Assembly: GCA_023228865.1 (NCBI GenBank)
Contig: JALOAH010000032.1
Location: forward strand, 1-44,829
DNA length: 44,829 nt
Direction of reading: 5' to 3'
DNA from: Porticoccaceae bacterium
GTDB taxonomy: Bacteria > Pseudomonadota > Gammaproteobacteria > Pseudomonadales > Porticoccaceae
Within the stretch, counting starts at the first letter, position 1; every line of letters begins with the position of its first letter. This document shows positions 1 to 8,170 of this stretch, one piece after another. The notes under the pieces were generated by a model. It had not been told where the DNA came from, searched no databases, and saw nothing but the letters and a program-made list of their open reading frames with translations. The position numbers and the translations under genes were made by a program.

Positions 1-46
1 CCAAGCCTTCGTCGATCAGAGGTTGAATACGTGGCGGGATTTTCAT
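1..46 (-). CDS. RIO-type serine/threonine kinase, N-terminal fragment
   Basis: Only the first 15 codons lie in the window. They begin with an ATG read leftward and give MKIPPRIQPLIDEGL. This start resembles the opening of the bacterial RIO1-like serine kinase family, which typically begins M-K-x-P-x-R-I-x-P-L-x-x-x-G. An AGGG stretch about 6 bases upstream could serve as ribosome binding site. The kinase domain itself is outside the window, so the assignment rests on a short but characteristic stretch. Confidence 0.45.
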   Translation of the reverse strand, partial: MKIPPRIQPLIDEGL

Positions 47-242
47 AGTGCCCTGGGGATCCTTTTCGTGATTGTGTTCCTGAAAAAAGTCCGCCCATCA
101 TAGCGCGATCAGGATACTTGCACAGCATTTTCCCCGAACAGAGACTCTGGAGCCTCAGGTTACAGCAACGGCGGTTAATCATTGTGCAGCCACGAGCCAT
201 GGGTATACTGGAATTACCAATAACAATCTGCATGGACACCCT

Positions 243-1283
243 ATGACCACGATCACCAGCGCTGGCATCACTGAACACTATCTGGAAACCGCGCGCCACA
301 AAACCTATTACCTGGCAGCCGGCGCCGCCAACAGCCCGCCTATCATCTTCATTCACGGCTGGCCTGAGTGCTCCCTGAGCTGGCGTCACCAGCTGCCTTT
401 TTTCGCCGCCATGGGTTTTCGCGCCATCGCCCCCGACATGAGAGGCTACGGCAATTCATCGGTTTACAAAGACCACGACAGCTACCGCCAGGAGCTGATT
501 GTCGCCGACATGATTGAACTGATAGACAGCCTGGGAGAGGAAAAAGCCATCTGGGTAGGTCACGACTGGGGCAGCCCTGTGGCCTGGAATATTGCCAGTC
601 ATCACCCGGAGCGCTGCCATGCCGTGGCCAGTTTATGCGTACCCTACGCCACCGTGGAGCGCGGTATCGACGCCCTGGTCGACCTTGTCGATCGCACTAT
701 TTATCCCCGCGATCAGTTTCCCGTCGGACAATGGGACTATATGCGTTTTTACGAGGAGAGCTTTGCCAAGGCAACCGCAGAAATGGACGCCAACCCCAGC
801 AACGTCATCAAACTGCTTTTTCAAAAGGGTTCCGCCTCTGAGTACGGCCTGCCAGCCTTTACCGCGTTCGTGCGCGAAAACGACGGCTGGTTTCAGGGTT
901 TGACGGAAGCCCCGGACGTGCCCCTGGATGAAGATGTGATCACAGCAACAGATCTGACAGTCTACGCCAACGCCCTGACAAAAAACGGTTTTTTTGGCCC
1001 CAATTCCTGGTATATGAACCACAGCGCCAATGCGGACTACTACAAAACAGCCAAAAACAACGGCATTATCGACATGCCCGCCCTCTTTATCGCCGCCAAA
1101 TATGACCATGTCTGTGAAACCGTCAATTCCCGCCTGGGAGAACCCATGCGGGGCAAATGCCGCAACCTCAGCGAAGCCCTGCTGGAAACCGGGCACTGGA
1201 TGGCTCAGGAAAAACCCAAGGACGTCAACCGCGAACTGGTGAAATGGCTCGCCACCAGGGGAATTCTCGACAAGCTGTTTTGA
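243..1283 (+). CDS. alpha/beta hydrolase, epoxide-hydrolase-like
   Basis: A 346-residue alpha/beta-hydrolase of the epoxide hydrolase subfamily, probably cytoplasmic since no signal peptide is visible. The oxyanion-hole motif HGWP is at residues 38-41. The nucleophile elbow G-H-D-W-G-S carries Asp108, which forms the alkyl-enzyme ester in this family. A likely acid is Asp288 (KYDH), and the catalytic His is His318 in GHWMAQE. The Asp nucleophile separates it from Ser esterases and fits opening of epoxides with water, though haloalkane dehalogenases share the same elbow. Length is normal. It stands alone and converges on the molybdoenzyme operon. The ATG start has no strong Shine-Dalgarno. The natural substrate is unknown. 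Confidence 0.85.
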   Translation: MTTITSAGITEHYLETARHKTYYLAAGAANSPPIIFIHGWPECSLSWRHQLPFFAAMGFRAIAPDMRGYGNSSVYKDHDSYRQELIVADMIELIDSLGEEKAIWVGHDWGSPVAWNIASHHPERCHAVASLCVPYATVERGIDALVDLVDRTIYPRDQFPVGQWDYMRFYEESFAKATAEMDANPSNVIKLLFQKGSASEYGLPAFTAFVRENDGWFQGLTEAPDVPLDEDVITATDLTVYANALTKNGFFGPNSWYMNHSANADYYKTAKNNGIIDMPALFIAAKYDHVCETVNSRLGEPMRGKCRNLSEALLETGHWMAQEKPKDVNRELVKWLATRGILDKLF

Positions 1284-1296
1284 TCAGAGGGAAAAT

Positions 1297-1366
1297 ATCG
1301 CCAGCAGGGCTGGCTCCTACGAAAAACGCCAAGGGTTGATGTGTAGGAGCCGGGCGCCCCGGCGAT
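1297..1366. repeat. paired inverted REP-like element
   Basis: Two 24-base arms, 1297-1320 and 1343-1366, face each other around a 22-base spacer. Read outward, both begin GTAGGAGCC and end GGCGAT, with divergence in the middle. This is the arrangement of REP/BIME elements between convergent genes, and it may also act as a transcription end for both flanking genes. Partial GTAGGAGC-like words recur near 21723. Confidence 0.55.
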
Positions 1367-1414
1367 GGGCGAGTGCGGCGGTTGAAGTGCAGACAAGTTC
1401 CGGGCGACGACAAT

Positions 1415-3544
1415 CTACGGCTGAATTTTCTCAATATTGATGGGAATGGCGCTCAGCCAGCACATATAGCTCAAAGGTTCAAAAGCATCCAAACCCGTGG
1501 GCGCCAGTTTATTGTAATTAACTCCGGGTTTTGCCGACGCAACTTTTAAACTGTAGGCTTTGCCATGGCCAAAACCGTGGGTCAACGCGACCGCACCTTC
1601 TGGCAGCTCTTCATTGATTAACACTACAGTCTCGACAGCGCCATATTTGTTGTAAGCCTTCACAGGATCGCCGTCGTAAAGATTATATTTAACAGCGTCA
1701 GCGGGGGATATATTTAAAGGATTCGCAGACAATATGCCTTTGCGCAGCATTGGCATATTGGCCAGCCAGCCATTGTGCATATGAATGGTTCTCATACTGA
1801 CCAGCTTGAGGGAATTTTTATCTTCCGCCAACAATTCCTCAAAAATAGCATGGCATCTGTCGAGCAGGCCGGACGTAGAGAAGATTTCTGGACAACAATT
1901 GATTTTCTTGTCTTTGTGCATAAGGCATTTATCAAGGGTAGATGCCTTTTTATCCGGCTCAATCATTTTGGTGTGAAAAGGCATTGCCGCCAATTTGGCA
2001 ATGGACAGATCGCTCTCCGCCAATAACTGATTGATAAAGACAAAACCGTTTTCGTTGAGCTCTTCTTTCAAGGGCGAGTCGGGATTAAGTTCAACTCCAA
2101 GATTGGCCATAACCCACCAGTCATCCTTGCGCTCTGCGGCGGCTTTCACCATGGCGTCCGTGTACTGAACGTAGGGGCGCAATTGAATACCATTGCCAAA
2201 CATGTTGATATCCTGCCGCTCCAGCCAGTCTGTTCCTGGCAGCACATAATCGCACAGCTCCACCGTGTCCGTCCTGTAAATATCCAACGCCACCATGCAA
2301 TCCAATTTTTCAAATGCCTGTCGCAGGCGATCTTCTCCTGGCAGGGAATTGAGCGGATTACCTGTAATAATAATCATCGCCTTGATATCGCCATTATTGA
2401 TCAAGTCGGGAAGAATCGTGGTCGGCAAACCATTGTAATTATGGCCGTGGTAAAAGGTTCCCAAAGAAGTGTTCACTGCAATTTCAGTCTCAGGAAGCGG
2501 CGGATCCATCGAGCAAAAACCATTGGGCTTGTAAACACCGCCTTCGCGCCCCAGATTGCCAGTGACAAAATTGAGCATTTCCGCCAACCAGTAAGTGATC
2601 AATCCCTGCCGACTCTGATTGACGCCAGTTGCCGTATAAACTGCCGCGGATTTGGCAAGGGTTAACTCATCGGCAACCTGCCTGATGGTTTCTGCCGCCA
2701 CGCCAACAACAGGGGAGACTTTTTCAGGAGAAAAATCCGCAACGAATGATCTCAGGCCGTCAATATTTTTGCCATATTCAGCGACACATGCAGCATGAAT
2801 TTTATTTTTGCGAAAAATTTCGTGTAAAACAGCCGCCAAAAAATAGGCATCCGTACCCGGCCTGATCAACAAGGTATCCCCTGTTTCTTCGGTGGATGAT
2901 TCAATTTTTCTCGGATTGACAAAGCGAACCTTGTCGCCTCTTTGTTTAATTCTTTTTAGGGTGTCGCCATTGTCATTGGGAACAGAAATCAATGTCCAGT
3001 GGGAAACCTTTGGATTGGAGCCAATGCACAACAAATAGTCTGTATTGTAAAGGTCTGGCGCCATCCACATACTGGGGCTGCCATAGATCAGCCCGGCACC
3101 GTAACTTTTATTGGAAAGATCCTGGGTAAGGGCATTGAAAACCATCTTTGATCCCAGATCCCCTATAAATTTTGCCAACAGCATAAACAGCCTGGCATTG
3201 AAGCCTATGGGATTGCCAACCACTACGGCGATGGAGTCGGCACCATGGCGATCACGAATGTCGCGAAATTTCTCGCCAATTTCCGCAAATGACTGCTTCC
3301 AGGAAATACGTTCAAAATCTCCTTTATCTTCTGTTCTGGGATTTTTTCTTTTCAGAGGGTAGTTCAATCTGTCTGGGTCGTTGTGAACCTCGAGAAAAGA
3401 AAGCCCTTTGTTGCAGGGTGTGCCCTGACAGGGGTGGTCAGGATTTGGCTTCAGCTTTGTGACTTTTCCGCTGCCATCGATTTCGGCAAGCATCGGGCAA
3501 TAGGGCTCACAAATTCGGCAAAAGGTTTGTTTCTCAACGGTCAT
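1415..3544 (-). CDS. molybdopterin-dependent oxidoreductase
   Basis: A 709-residue catalytic subunit of the DMSO-reductase/formate-dehydrogenase superfamily. The N terminus carries a 4Fe-4S site with Cys9, Cys12, Cys16 and Cys44, followed by the bis-MGD domains and a C-terminal dinucleotide-binding domain (around ALTHGFGHG). No twin-arginine signal is present, so the enzyme should be cytoplasmic. A strong GGGGAGG ribosome site precedes the ATG. It is the last gene of a minus-strand operon after ferredoxin and a ferredoxin-NADP reductase, which suggests electrons pass between NADP(H) and the molybdenum site through ferredoxin. It is shorter than NasA-type nitrate reductases or NAD-linked formate dehydrogenases. 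The substrate cannot be read from the sequence. Confidence 0.85.
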   Translation of the reverse strand: MTVEKQTFCRICEPYCPMLAEIDGSGKVTKLKPNPDHPCQGTPCNKGLSFLEVHNDPDRLNYPLKRKNPRTEDKGDFERISWKQSFAEIGEKFRDIRDRHGADSIAVVVGNPIGFNARLFMLLAKFIGDLGSKMVFNALTQDLSNKSYGAGLIYGSPSMWMAPDLYNTDYLLCIGSNPKVSHWTLISVPNDNGDTLKRIKQRGDKVRFVNPRKIESSTEETGDTLLIRPGTDAYFLAAVLHEIFRKNKIHAACVAEYGKNIDGLRSFVADFSPEKVSPVVGVAAETIRQVADELTLAKSAAVYTATGVNQSRQGLITYWLAEMLNFVTGNLGREGGVYKPNGFCSMDPPLPETEIAVNTSLGTFYHGHNYNGLPTTILPDLINNGDIKAMIIITGNPLNSLPGEDRLRQAFEKLDCMVALDIYRTDTVELCDYVLPGTDWLERQDINMFGNGIQLRPYVQYTDAMVKAAAERKDDWWVMANLGVELNPDSPLKEELNENGFVFINQLLAESDLSIAKLAAMPFHTKMIEPDKKASTLDKCLMHKDKKINCCPEIFSTSGLLDRCHAIFEELLAEDKNSLKLVSMRTIHMHNGWLANMPMLRKGILSANPLNISPADAVKYNLYDGDPVKAYNKYGAVETVVLINEELPEGAVALTHGFGHGKAYSLKVASAKPGVNYNKLAPTGLDAFEPLSYMCWLSAIPINIEKIQP

Positions 3545-3617
3545 GTCAACCTCCCCATATGGTGGGAATCATGGCGCCAGCAAATCCACCGACTTAGTGG
3601 CATCTCTCAATGGCTTT

Positions 3618-4994
3618 TTAATGGTTGCGCGCAACAGACAGCATCTCATCAATAGCTGTCATTTTTATCCTTGGCCGTTGCTGCAAACGGCCGGCGCTGC
3701 GCTCGTGGTGATCAATTTTTTTCCAGGCACCTTTATCGACAAGGTTGGGCTGTCGAGCGGCAAGCAGCGCCTGAATTTCCTCCCTGGAAAAATGGCTTCT
3801 GGCGATCCTGTCATTGGCGATGTCTTCAAAAAAACAGCTCACTGTTTCCCTTGCACATTTTTTGTTGCTGCCAATAACACCTTTGGCACCCCGCTTGATC
3901 CAGCCTGTCACATACACACCCGCCACGGGCTTGCCATGCTCAACCACGCGCCCTTTGTCGTTTTCAATAACGCCATGGCTGTCGTCAAAGGGTAATCCCG
4001 GAAAAGGCGTACCGCGATAACCTATGGCTCTGAACACCAATCCGGTGTCGAGCAAATATTCCTCTTCCGTGACTCGCGCTTGCAAACGACCATTTTCATC
4101 GTGCACCAGATGGTTGGATACCACCAAAACCTGAGTCACACGATCATCACCCAGCAGCTCCACCGGAGATGACAAAAATCGAAAGCGAATACGCTTATTA
4201 CCCGGCGTTGGCGGCTTGCGGGCAAGTCGAAAAAGCGTTTTGGCCTTGCGTTTTGTTGCCCAGTCCGCTCCGTCCATGACCACTTCGTTGGCCACCGGCA
4301 AATCGTCTGCGTCGACCACAATATCGACGCCAGGAATGTGCTCCAGCTCTTCAAGTTCTGGATTATTAAACGCTCCCTGAAGATGACCGCGACGTCCCAA
4401 CAGTACCACTTCTTCGATATTACTGGCACGCAATGCCGCCAGCGCATAATCGGCAATATCGGTTTTTTCCAGGGTTTCTATGGGCAACGTTAGAATCCGC
4501 GCCACATCAAGAGCCACATTGCCGTTACCCACAATTACGGCGCGCTTGCCGGACAAATCAAAATCAAGATGGCTGTAACCTGGATGGCCGTTGTACCAGG
4601 CAACAAATTCCCTCGCCGCCCAGCAACCCTGAAGCTCATTTTCTCCAGGAATTCCCAGACGAGTATCACTATCGGCACCGATGGCGTAAAACAGGGCGTC
4701 GTACCATTCTGCCAGCTCGGAATGACGGGCGTGGTTGCCAATTTCCACATTGCCAAAAAAGCGTATTTGAGGGCGGTTGAGAATAAAGGCGAATTGACGA
4801 TCGACCACCAGCTTTTTTTCTGGATGATCTGGAGCCACTCCCGCCCTTACCAGCCCCCAAGGGGTGGGCAGTCGCTCAAATAGGTCAATTTCCATATCAA
4901 ACTCGCGCTGTTCGAGAAGTTGCTCTGCCGCATACATCGCCGCAGGGCCAGCGCCGACGATGGCAACGCGATAAGGACGGGGGATATTATTCAT
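3618..4994 (-). CDS. ferredoxin--NADP+ reductase, adrenodoxin-reductase/FprA type
   Basis: A 458-residue FAD- and NADP-binding reductase of the adrenodoxin reductase/FprA class. The FAD Rossmann motif GAGPAA is at residues 14-19. A second nucleotide fold with VIVGNGNVALD binds NADP. The C-terminal segment GWIKRGAKGVIGSNK is diagnostic for this class. I chose the ATG at 4994 (MNNIPRPYRV) because the longer frame adds a 70-residue extension of non-family sequence that merely reads through the ferredoxin gene. The start overlaps the ferredoxin stop by 8 bases, indicating translational coupling. Expected role: transfer of electrons from NADPH to the adjacent ferredoxin, or the reverse. Confidence 0.9.
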   Translation of the reverse strand: MNNIPRPYRVAIVGAGPAAMYAAEQLLEQREFDMEIDLFERLPTPWGLVRAGVAPDHPEKKLVVDRQFAFILNRPQIRFFGNVEIGNHARHSELAEWYDALFYAIGADSDTRLGIPGENELQGCWAAREFVAWYNGHPGYSHLDFDLSGKRAVIVGNGNVALDVARILTLPIETLEKTDIADYALAALRASNIEEVVLLGRRGHLQGAFNNPELEELEHIPGVDIVVDADDLPVANEVVMDGADWATKRKAKTLFRLARKPPTPGNKRIRFRFLSSPVELLGDDRVTQVLVVSNHLVHDENGRLQARVTEEEYLLDTGLVFRAIGYRGTPFPGLPFDDSHGVIENDKGRVVEHGKPVAGVYVTGWIKRGAKGVIGSNKKCARETVSCFFEDIANDRIARSHFSREEIQALLAARQPNLVDKGAWKKIDHHERSAGRLQQRPRIKMTAIDEMLSVARNH

Positions 4995-5253
4995 GGACGG
5001 CCTCGAGAAAATAATCCTGGTTAATGGCAGCATAATGCTTCCACTTATCCGGCAGGGCTCCAGCTTCGTAAATGGCCAATACCGGGCAGACTTTGACGCA
5101 AGCTCCGCAGTCAATGCAGACAGCGGGATTGATATACAACTGCTCCGCGCTATCAAAATCCGCAGTCTCAGGCCTGGGGCTGATACAGTTAACCGGACAG
5201 ATTTCGACACAGGAATAATCGGCCACGCAGGGTGCGGTTATCACATAAGCCAT
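4987..5253 (-). CDS. ferredoxin, FdxA-like two-cluster type
   Basis: An 88-residue ferredoxin. The N-terminal half has Cys9, Cys15, Cys19-Pro and a further Cys. The second half has the classic C-x2-C-x2-C-x3-C-P motif (CIDCGACVKVCP). The layout resembles seven- or eight-iron FdxA/FdxC ferredoxins that partner FprA reductases. In those proteins the first cluster often has C-x7-C spacing, and here it is x5, so cluster content is uncertain. The ATG at 5253 (MAYVITAPC) matches the family start; an upstream TTG gives four extra residues and is less likely. First gene of the operon with the reductase and the molybdoenzyme. Confidence 0.88.
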   Translation of the reverse strand: MAYVITAPCVADYSCVEICPVNCISPRPETADFDSAEQLYINPAVCIDCGACVKVCPVLAIYEAGALPDKWKHYAAINQDYFLEAVHE

Positions 5254-5323
5254 GGTTTTATCCAATAGTCATTTTGTTTGCAACTCTAGGTCGCTTTCAA
5301 TCAAGGTTAAAAATCAGACTTTC

Positions 5324-5425
5324 CTAGAAAAATATTTTTTCTCTGTTGTCGAGAATATAATTTGCCACATTCGTATTGCAAATAACGGTAACCGATTTGT
5401 CTTTTATAATTTCATTTGGATCCAG
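5324..5425 (-). pseudogene. decayed 3'-end copy of the DUF7065-like gene at 9557
   Basis: This segment matches the last ~34 codons of the gene ending at 9557. The first 36 bases, including the stop codon and the words ATATTTTTT and TTGTCGAGAATATA, differ at only three positions. The rest stays recognisable up to CATT-GATCCAG. The reading frame is broken: a Trp codon has become TGA, and a 2-base length change shifts the frame before the conserved YILDNREKIF ending. No upstream part of the gene is recognisable, so this is a truncated, non-functional duplicate. Confidence 0.75.
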
Positions 5426-5716
5426 TACAGACTGGTTTTAGGCTAAAGGAAATCGATTTTCCTATAAGCCCATAAGCCACTTTGGTTGTCATCACGCCAA
5501 ATAATTCTCAGGAAACGGAGGAATCACCTGGGAATAGTCAAACCCATTATTAATTTTAAACTAACTCACTCCAGCATCAGCTGATTCCCTTCAGCTGATT
5601 GACAGGCTCGGATAAGTCTGGGCAATTAACTTACTGCCACGCGGATCATACCAAACAGGATCCAGATTCTTTCGAAACTCAGATCAATAGCACCAGCTAC
5701 CGCTGGTAAACGCTTG
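5426..5716. other. AT-rich intergenic stretch without a confident gene
   Basis: No open frame here has a convincing start and ribosome site. The minus-strand frame around 5590-5670 reads like fragmentary coding sequence (DPVWYDPRGSK) before stops, so it may be more debris from the event that left the adjacent pseudogene. It should also hold whatever separates the SnoaL gene end from the ferredoxin operon promoter. No clear terminator was found. Confidence 0.4.
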
Positions 5717-6115
5717 TCAGCACAACACTTGTGTCGCGTGGGTAGTATCAAGATATTCCTTGACTTTGCAAATTTTTCCATTTCTTACAATATGCAAAAA
5801 ATGGTATAGGTTGTTGTAGAGTTTACCGTCAACGTACCCATAGGACTCCGCTTCCATTGCAACTCTTTCACCTTCGCAAGTCCATGCAGAAGGAGTCATT
5901 TTGAGTCCGTTCGGGCAAACATCCAAGACGCCTGTTAACAATTTCGCAAACTCGGCTTTATTTCTGCTACCGGCAAGACAGAAATTTTTTGGGTCACCTA
6001 GAATCCACCACGTAAAATCTGTGTCATCCAGATAGGATAGGGCGCGGTCCACATCACTTTCGCAAAAGGCTTGCCAAAAAGCGGCAACAATCTCTTTGTT
6101 ATTTGTATTGCTCAT
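5717..6115 (-). CDS. SnoaL-like / NTF2-fold protein
   Basis: A 132-residue protein of the SnoaL/ketosteroid-isomerase-like alpha+beta barrel fold. Visible features are an N-terminal helix (EIVAAFWQAFCESD), the D-x-A-L-x-Y-L-D-D segment, a central strand pair around EGERVAMEAESYGYVDGKLYNN, and a final strand ending KVKEYLDT. Proteins of this fold act as isomerases, cyclases or small-molecule binding partners. No catalytic pair can be assigned with certainty. It lies last in the minus-strand cluster, 28 bases after the SDR gene, so it is probably co-transcribed and acts on the same pathway intermediate. Confidence 0.75.
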   Translation of the reverse strand: MSNTNNKEIVAAFWQAFCESDVDRALSYLDDTDFTWWILGDPKNFCLAGSRNKAEFAKLLTGVLDVCPNGLKMTPSAWTCEGERVAMEAESYGYVDGKLYNNLYHFLHIVRNGKICKVKEYLDTTHATQVLC

Positions 6116-6143
6116 GTGTTTTCCTCATGGTTGTGTAAAAAAT

Positions 6144-6923
6144 CTAGTAGGGTAGTAAAAATACATGGCCGCCATCAACAGGTAGAACAGCGCCATTAAT
6201 GAACGATGATGCGTCGCTGGCTAATAGCAACACAGCACCGTCCAATTCTTCGACCTTGCCAACTCGCTTTAACGGCAGACGGGCAATTTCTTTCTCGCCT
6301 TCAGGGCCTTCGAGAAAATCCTTATTCATATCCGTAATGAAATAACCAGGTGCGATGCTATTACAGCGAATACCAGTAGTTAACAAACTGGCGGCAACCT
6401 GTTTAGTGAATTGAATAACAGCAGCTTTGAGACTGCCATAACAGGTCACATCTTTATGAGTTTGGATCCCGACGATGGAGCTGATATTGATTATAGATCC
6501 AGGTTTTTCTGCTACTAGCAAACGCTTGGCGCACTCTCTGGACATTCGCATGGTTCCCGAAAAGTTGACATTAATAAGGTTATCCCAAACCTCATCTTCA
6601 ATCATTGGAAAGGGGGCGTAATCGATTTGGGCAGCATTGTTGACCAAAACATCTACAATACCGTATTTTCTTTCCGCAATATCAAAAGCGTTACTGATGC
6701 TTTGATTGTCTCCGATATCCAGTTTGATACCTATAGCATCACCTCCTGCTGTTCGAATCTCCTCTGCGACTTTTTCGACCATTTCCACACGTCGGGCACC
6801 GCAGATGACTTTAGCCCCGGCAGAAGCCAATGTGTAAGCAAAACGCTTACCCATACCGGTACCGGCACCAGTGACAAGAGCCACTTTACCCTGAAGAGAA
6901 AACAGGTTCTGAATGTCTAGCAT
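6144..6923 (-). CDS. short-chain dehydrogenase/reductase (SDR)
   Basis: A 259-residue classical SDR. The cofactor motif TGAGTGMG is at residues 18-25, NNAAQ at 95-99, and the catalytic Ser149-Tyr162-Lys166 set is complete. The C terminus has the usual INGAVLPVDGG ending. It is expected to interconvert an alcohol and a ketone with NAD(P)(H) in the cytoplasm. The position between the DUF1214 gene (30-base gap) and the SnoaL gene (28-base gap) puts it in the cluster under the TonB receptor. Substrate unknown. Hydroxysteroid-like or terpenoid alcohols are possible given the neighbours, but this is inference. Confidence 0.88.
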   Translation of the reverse strand: MLDIQNLFSLQGKVALVTGAGTGMGKRFAYTLASAGAKVICGARRVEMVEKVAEEIRTAGGDAIGIKLDIGDNQSISNAFDIAERKYGIVDVLVNNAAQIDYAPFPMIEDEVWDNLINVNFSGTMRMSRECAKRLLVAEKPGSIINISSIVGIQTHKDVTCYGSLKAAVIQFTKQVAASLLTTGIRCNSIAPGYFITDMNKDFLEGPEGEKEIARLPLKRVGKVEELDGAVLLLASDASSFINGAVLPVDGGHVFLLPY

Positions 6924-6953
6924 TGAGTTACTCCATTTTTCATCTGGTGATAA

Positions 6954-8141
6954 TTAGTCAAAATTACGACGCGCAATAGATCGGGCTCGCGCCAGTAAAA
7001 GTTCCTGACGTTCTTCAGGACTGACCATGGGTGTGCCAACAGGAAGCGCACTAGGAAGGTCGGTGAGCTTGACTTTACGCAATCGTGGCTCAGGAATGCT
7101 ATCAGCCTTGTAATAGCGAATAGAGATCAGACCATGCTGGTGGCCTCCAGCATCCAACCAGTTGGCGATACCTGGATCCGAATGGCTGATTACTGCAGTA
7201 AAAACACCGTTGTCATCCAGACGAACTTGATGACCGTTAAGTGAAGATTGGCGCTGATGGTAATCCCTGGCTTCCCAGAAATGGCTGCAGAGCTGGATAC
7301 TCCAGTAATATGCTTTTGGTGGTGTTACTTCAAGAATAATGGCTTCATCTTCTGCGCAATCGTAGGTGCCTTTACCGTAGCGTAAATCCTTCCAGCCAAA
7401 ATCGATAGAATCAAAAATCAATGCATTAGCCGGAGCTTTGTGGTATGCATGGTACTCTTGAGCAAAGCGCTGTTGTAATTGTTGCAGCCAGTCAATAAAG
7501 AGACCACAGCGTTCTTTTATTTCATCCGCAGTCATCGGAGGGGCTGGGTATTTGGCTCCAACACGCTCTATGATGACATTTGCGGGGATTTCATTGTCCC
7601 AATCATAAAAATACTGGCGGAAAATAATATTTCCGTAACCTTCCGGCAGTTTAACCCAGTTGCCCGGTTGTTCATCCTTGCTGAGAATAATTTCGACACG
7701 GTTATTTTCATCAGTTTCAAAATCACTTCTGCGATCCACCGTTAACCAATCGGCAATATGTGCAAAGTGGCCGTTACGGATCTCTACGTCAAAAATTCTT
7801 GCGGTACCTTTTGTACCCGATATTTTATAGGTGTAGTCGCCATGAATGGGAGCCCACATATAATAGCAGTCCGTAGCAGGCAAGCCGCTCTGAATGCGCG
7901 TAGTCAAATAATGTAATAACTCAGGAAATTCCGGTGATGAACTGTCTATTGTCATTGGCAAAGCACCGGCGATCAATCTAGTCAGATAGCGTAGGCCCTC
8001 GGCTCTGGTATGATCGTCTTTGATATAAGGATCTTCCCACACCCATTTTTTCAGATCTTCCATGGCTTTTATCATCTGCATCCAGATTACAGAATCTTCA
8101 AAATTATCTGCCTGCATCTGTGTTCTTGTTTTTAATATCAT
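6954..8141 (-). CDS. DUF1214-domain protein
   Basis: A 395-residue protein with no signal peptide. Its C-terminal half matches the DUF1214 style: YYWSIQLCSHFWEARDY, then a strand-rich region with DPGIANWLDAGGHQHG. The N-terminal ~100 residues are helical. DUF1214/DUF1254 proteins are common in catabolic clusters of proteobacteria and actinobacteria, but their biochemical role is not established. It lies 29 bases after the sulfotransferase and 30 before the SDR, in one transcription unit. The assignment is by motif resemblance, and the function should be treated as unknown. Confidence 0.7.
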   Translation of the reverse strand: MILKTRTQMQADNFEDSVIWMQMIKAMEDLKKWVWEDPYIKDDHTRAEGLRYLTRLIAGALPMTIDSSSPEFPELLHYLTTRIQSGLPATDCYYMWAPIHGDYTYKISGTKGTARIFDVEIRNGHFAHIADWLTVDRRSDFETDENNRVEIILSKDEQPGNWVKLPEGYGNIIFRQYFYDWDNEIPANVIIERVGAKYPAPPMTADEIKERCGLFIDWLQQLQQRFAQEYHAYHKAPANALIFDSIDFGWKDLRYGKGTYDCAEDEAIILEVTPPKAYYWSIQLCSHFWEARDYHQRQSSLNGHQVRLDDNGVFTAVISHSDPGIANWLDAGGHQHGLISIRYYKADSIPEPRLRKVKLTDLPSALPVGTPMVSPEERQELLLARARSIARRNFD

Positions 8142-8170
8142 AGGTAACTCCGGATCAATTTCAGCTAAAA

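Noticed and set aside
633..1196. Long minus-strand open frame opposite the hydrolase gene
   Set aside because: It lies fully inside a gene with clear catalytic motifs; its own translation has no recognisable domain and is a frame shadow.
1415..3544. Molybdoenzyme as assimilatory nitrate reductase served by nasST
   Set aside because: It is too short for NasA, is paired with ferredoxin and FprA-type genes, and lies 12 kb from nasST with unrelated genes between.
3618..5210. Longer reading frame for the ferredoxin reductase, starting at 5210
   Set aside because: The extra 72 residues merely read the ferredoxin gene in another frame; the family starts at the ATG at 4994.
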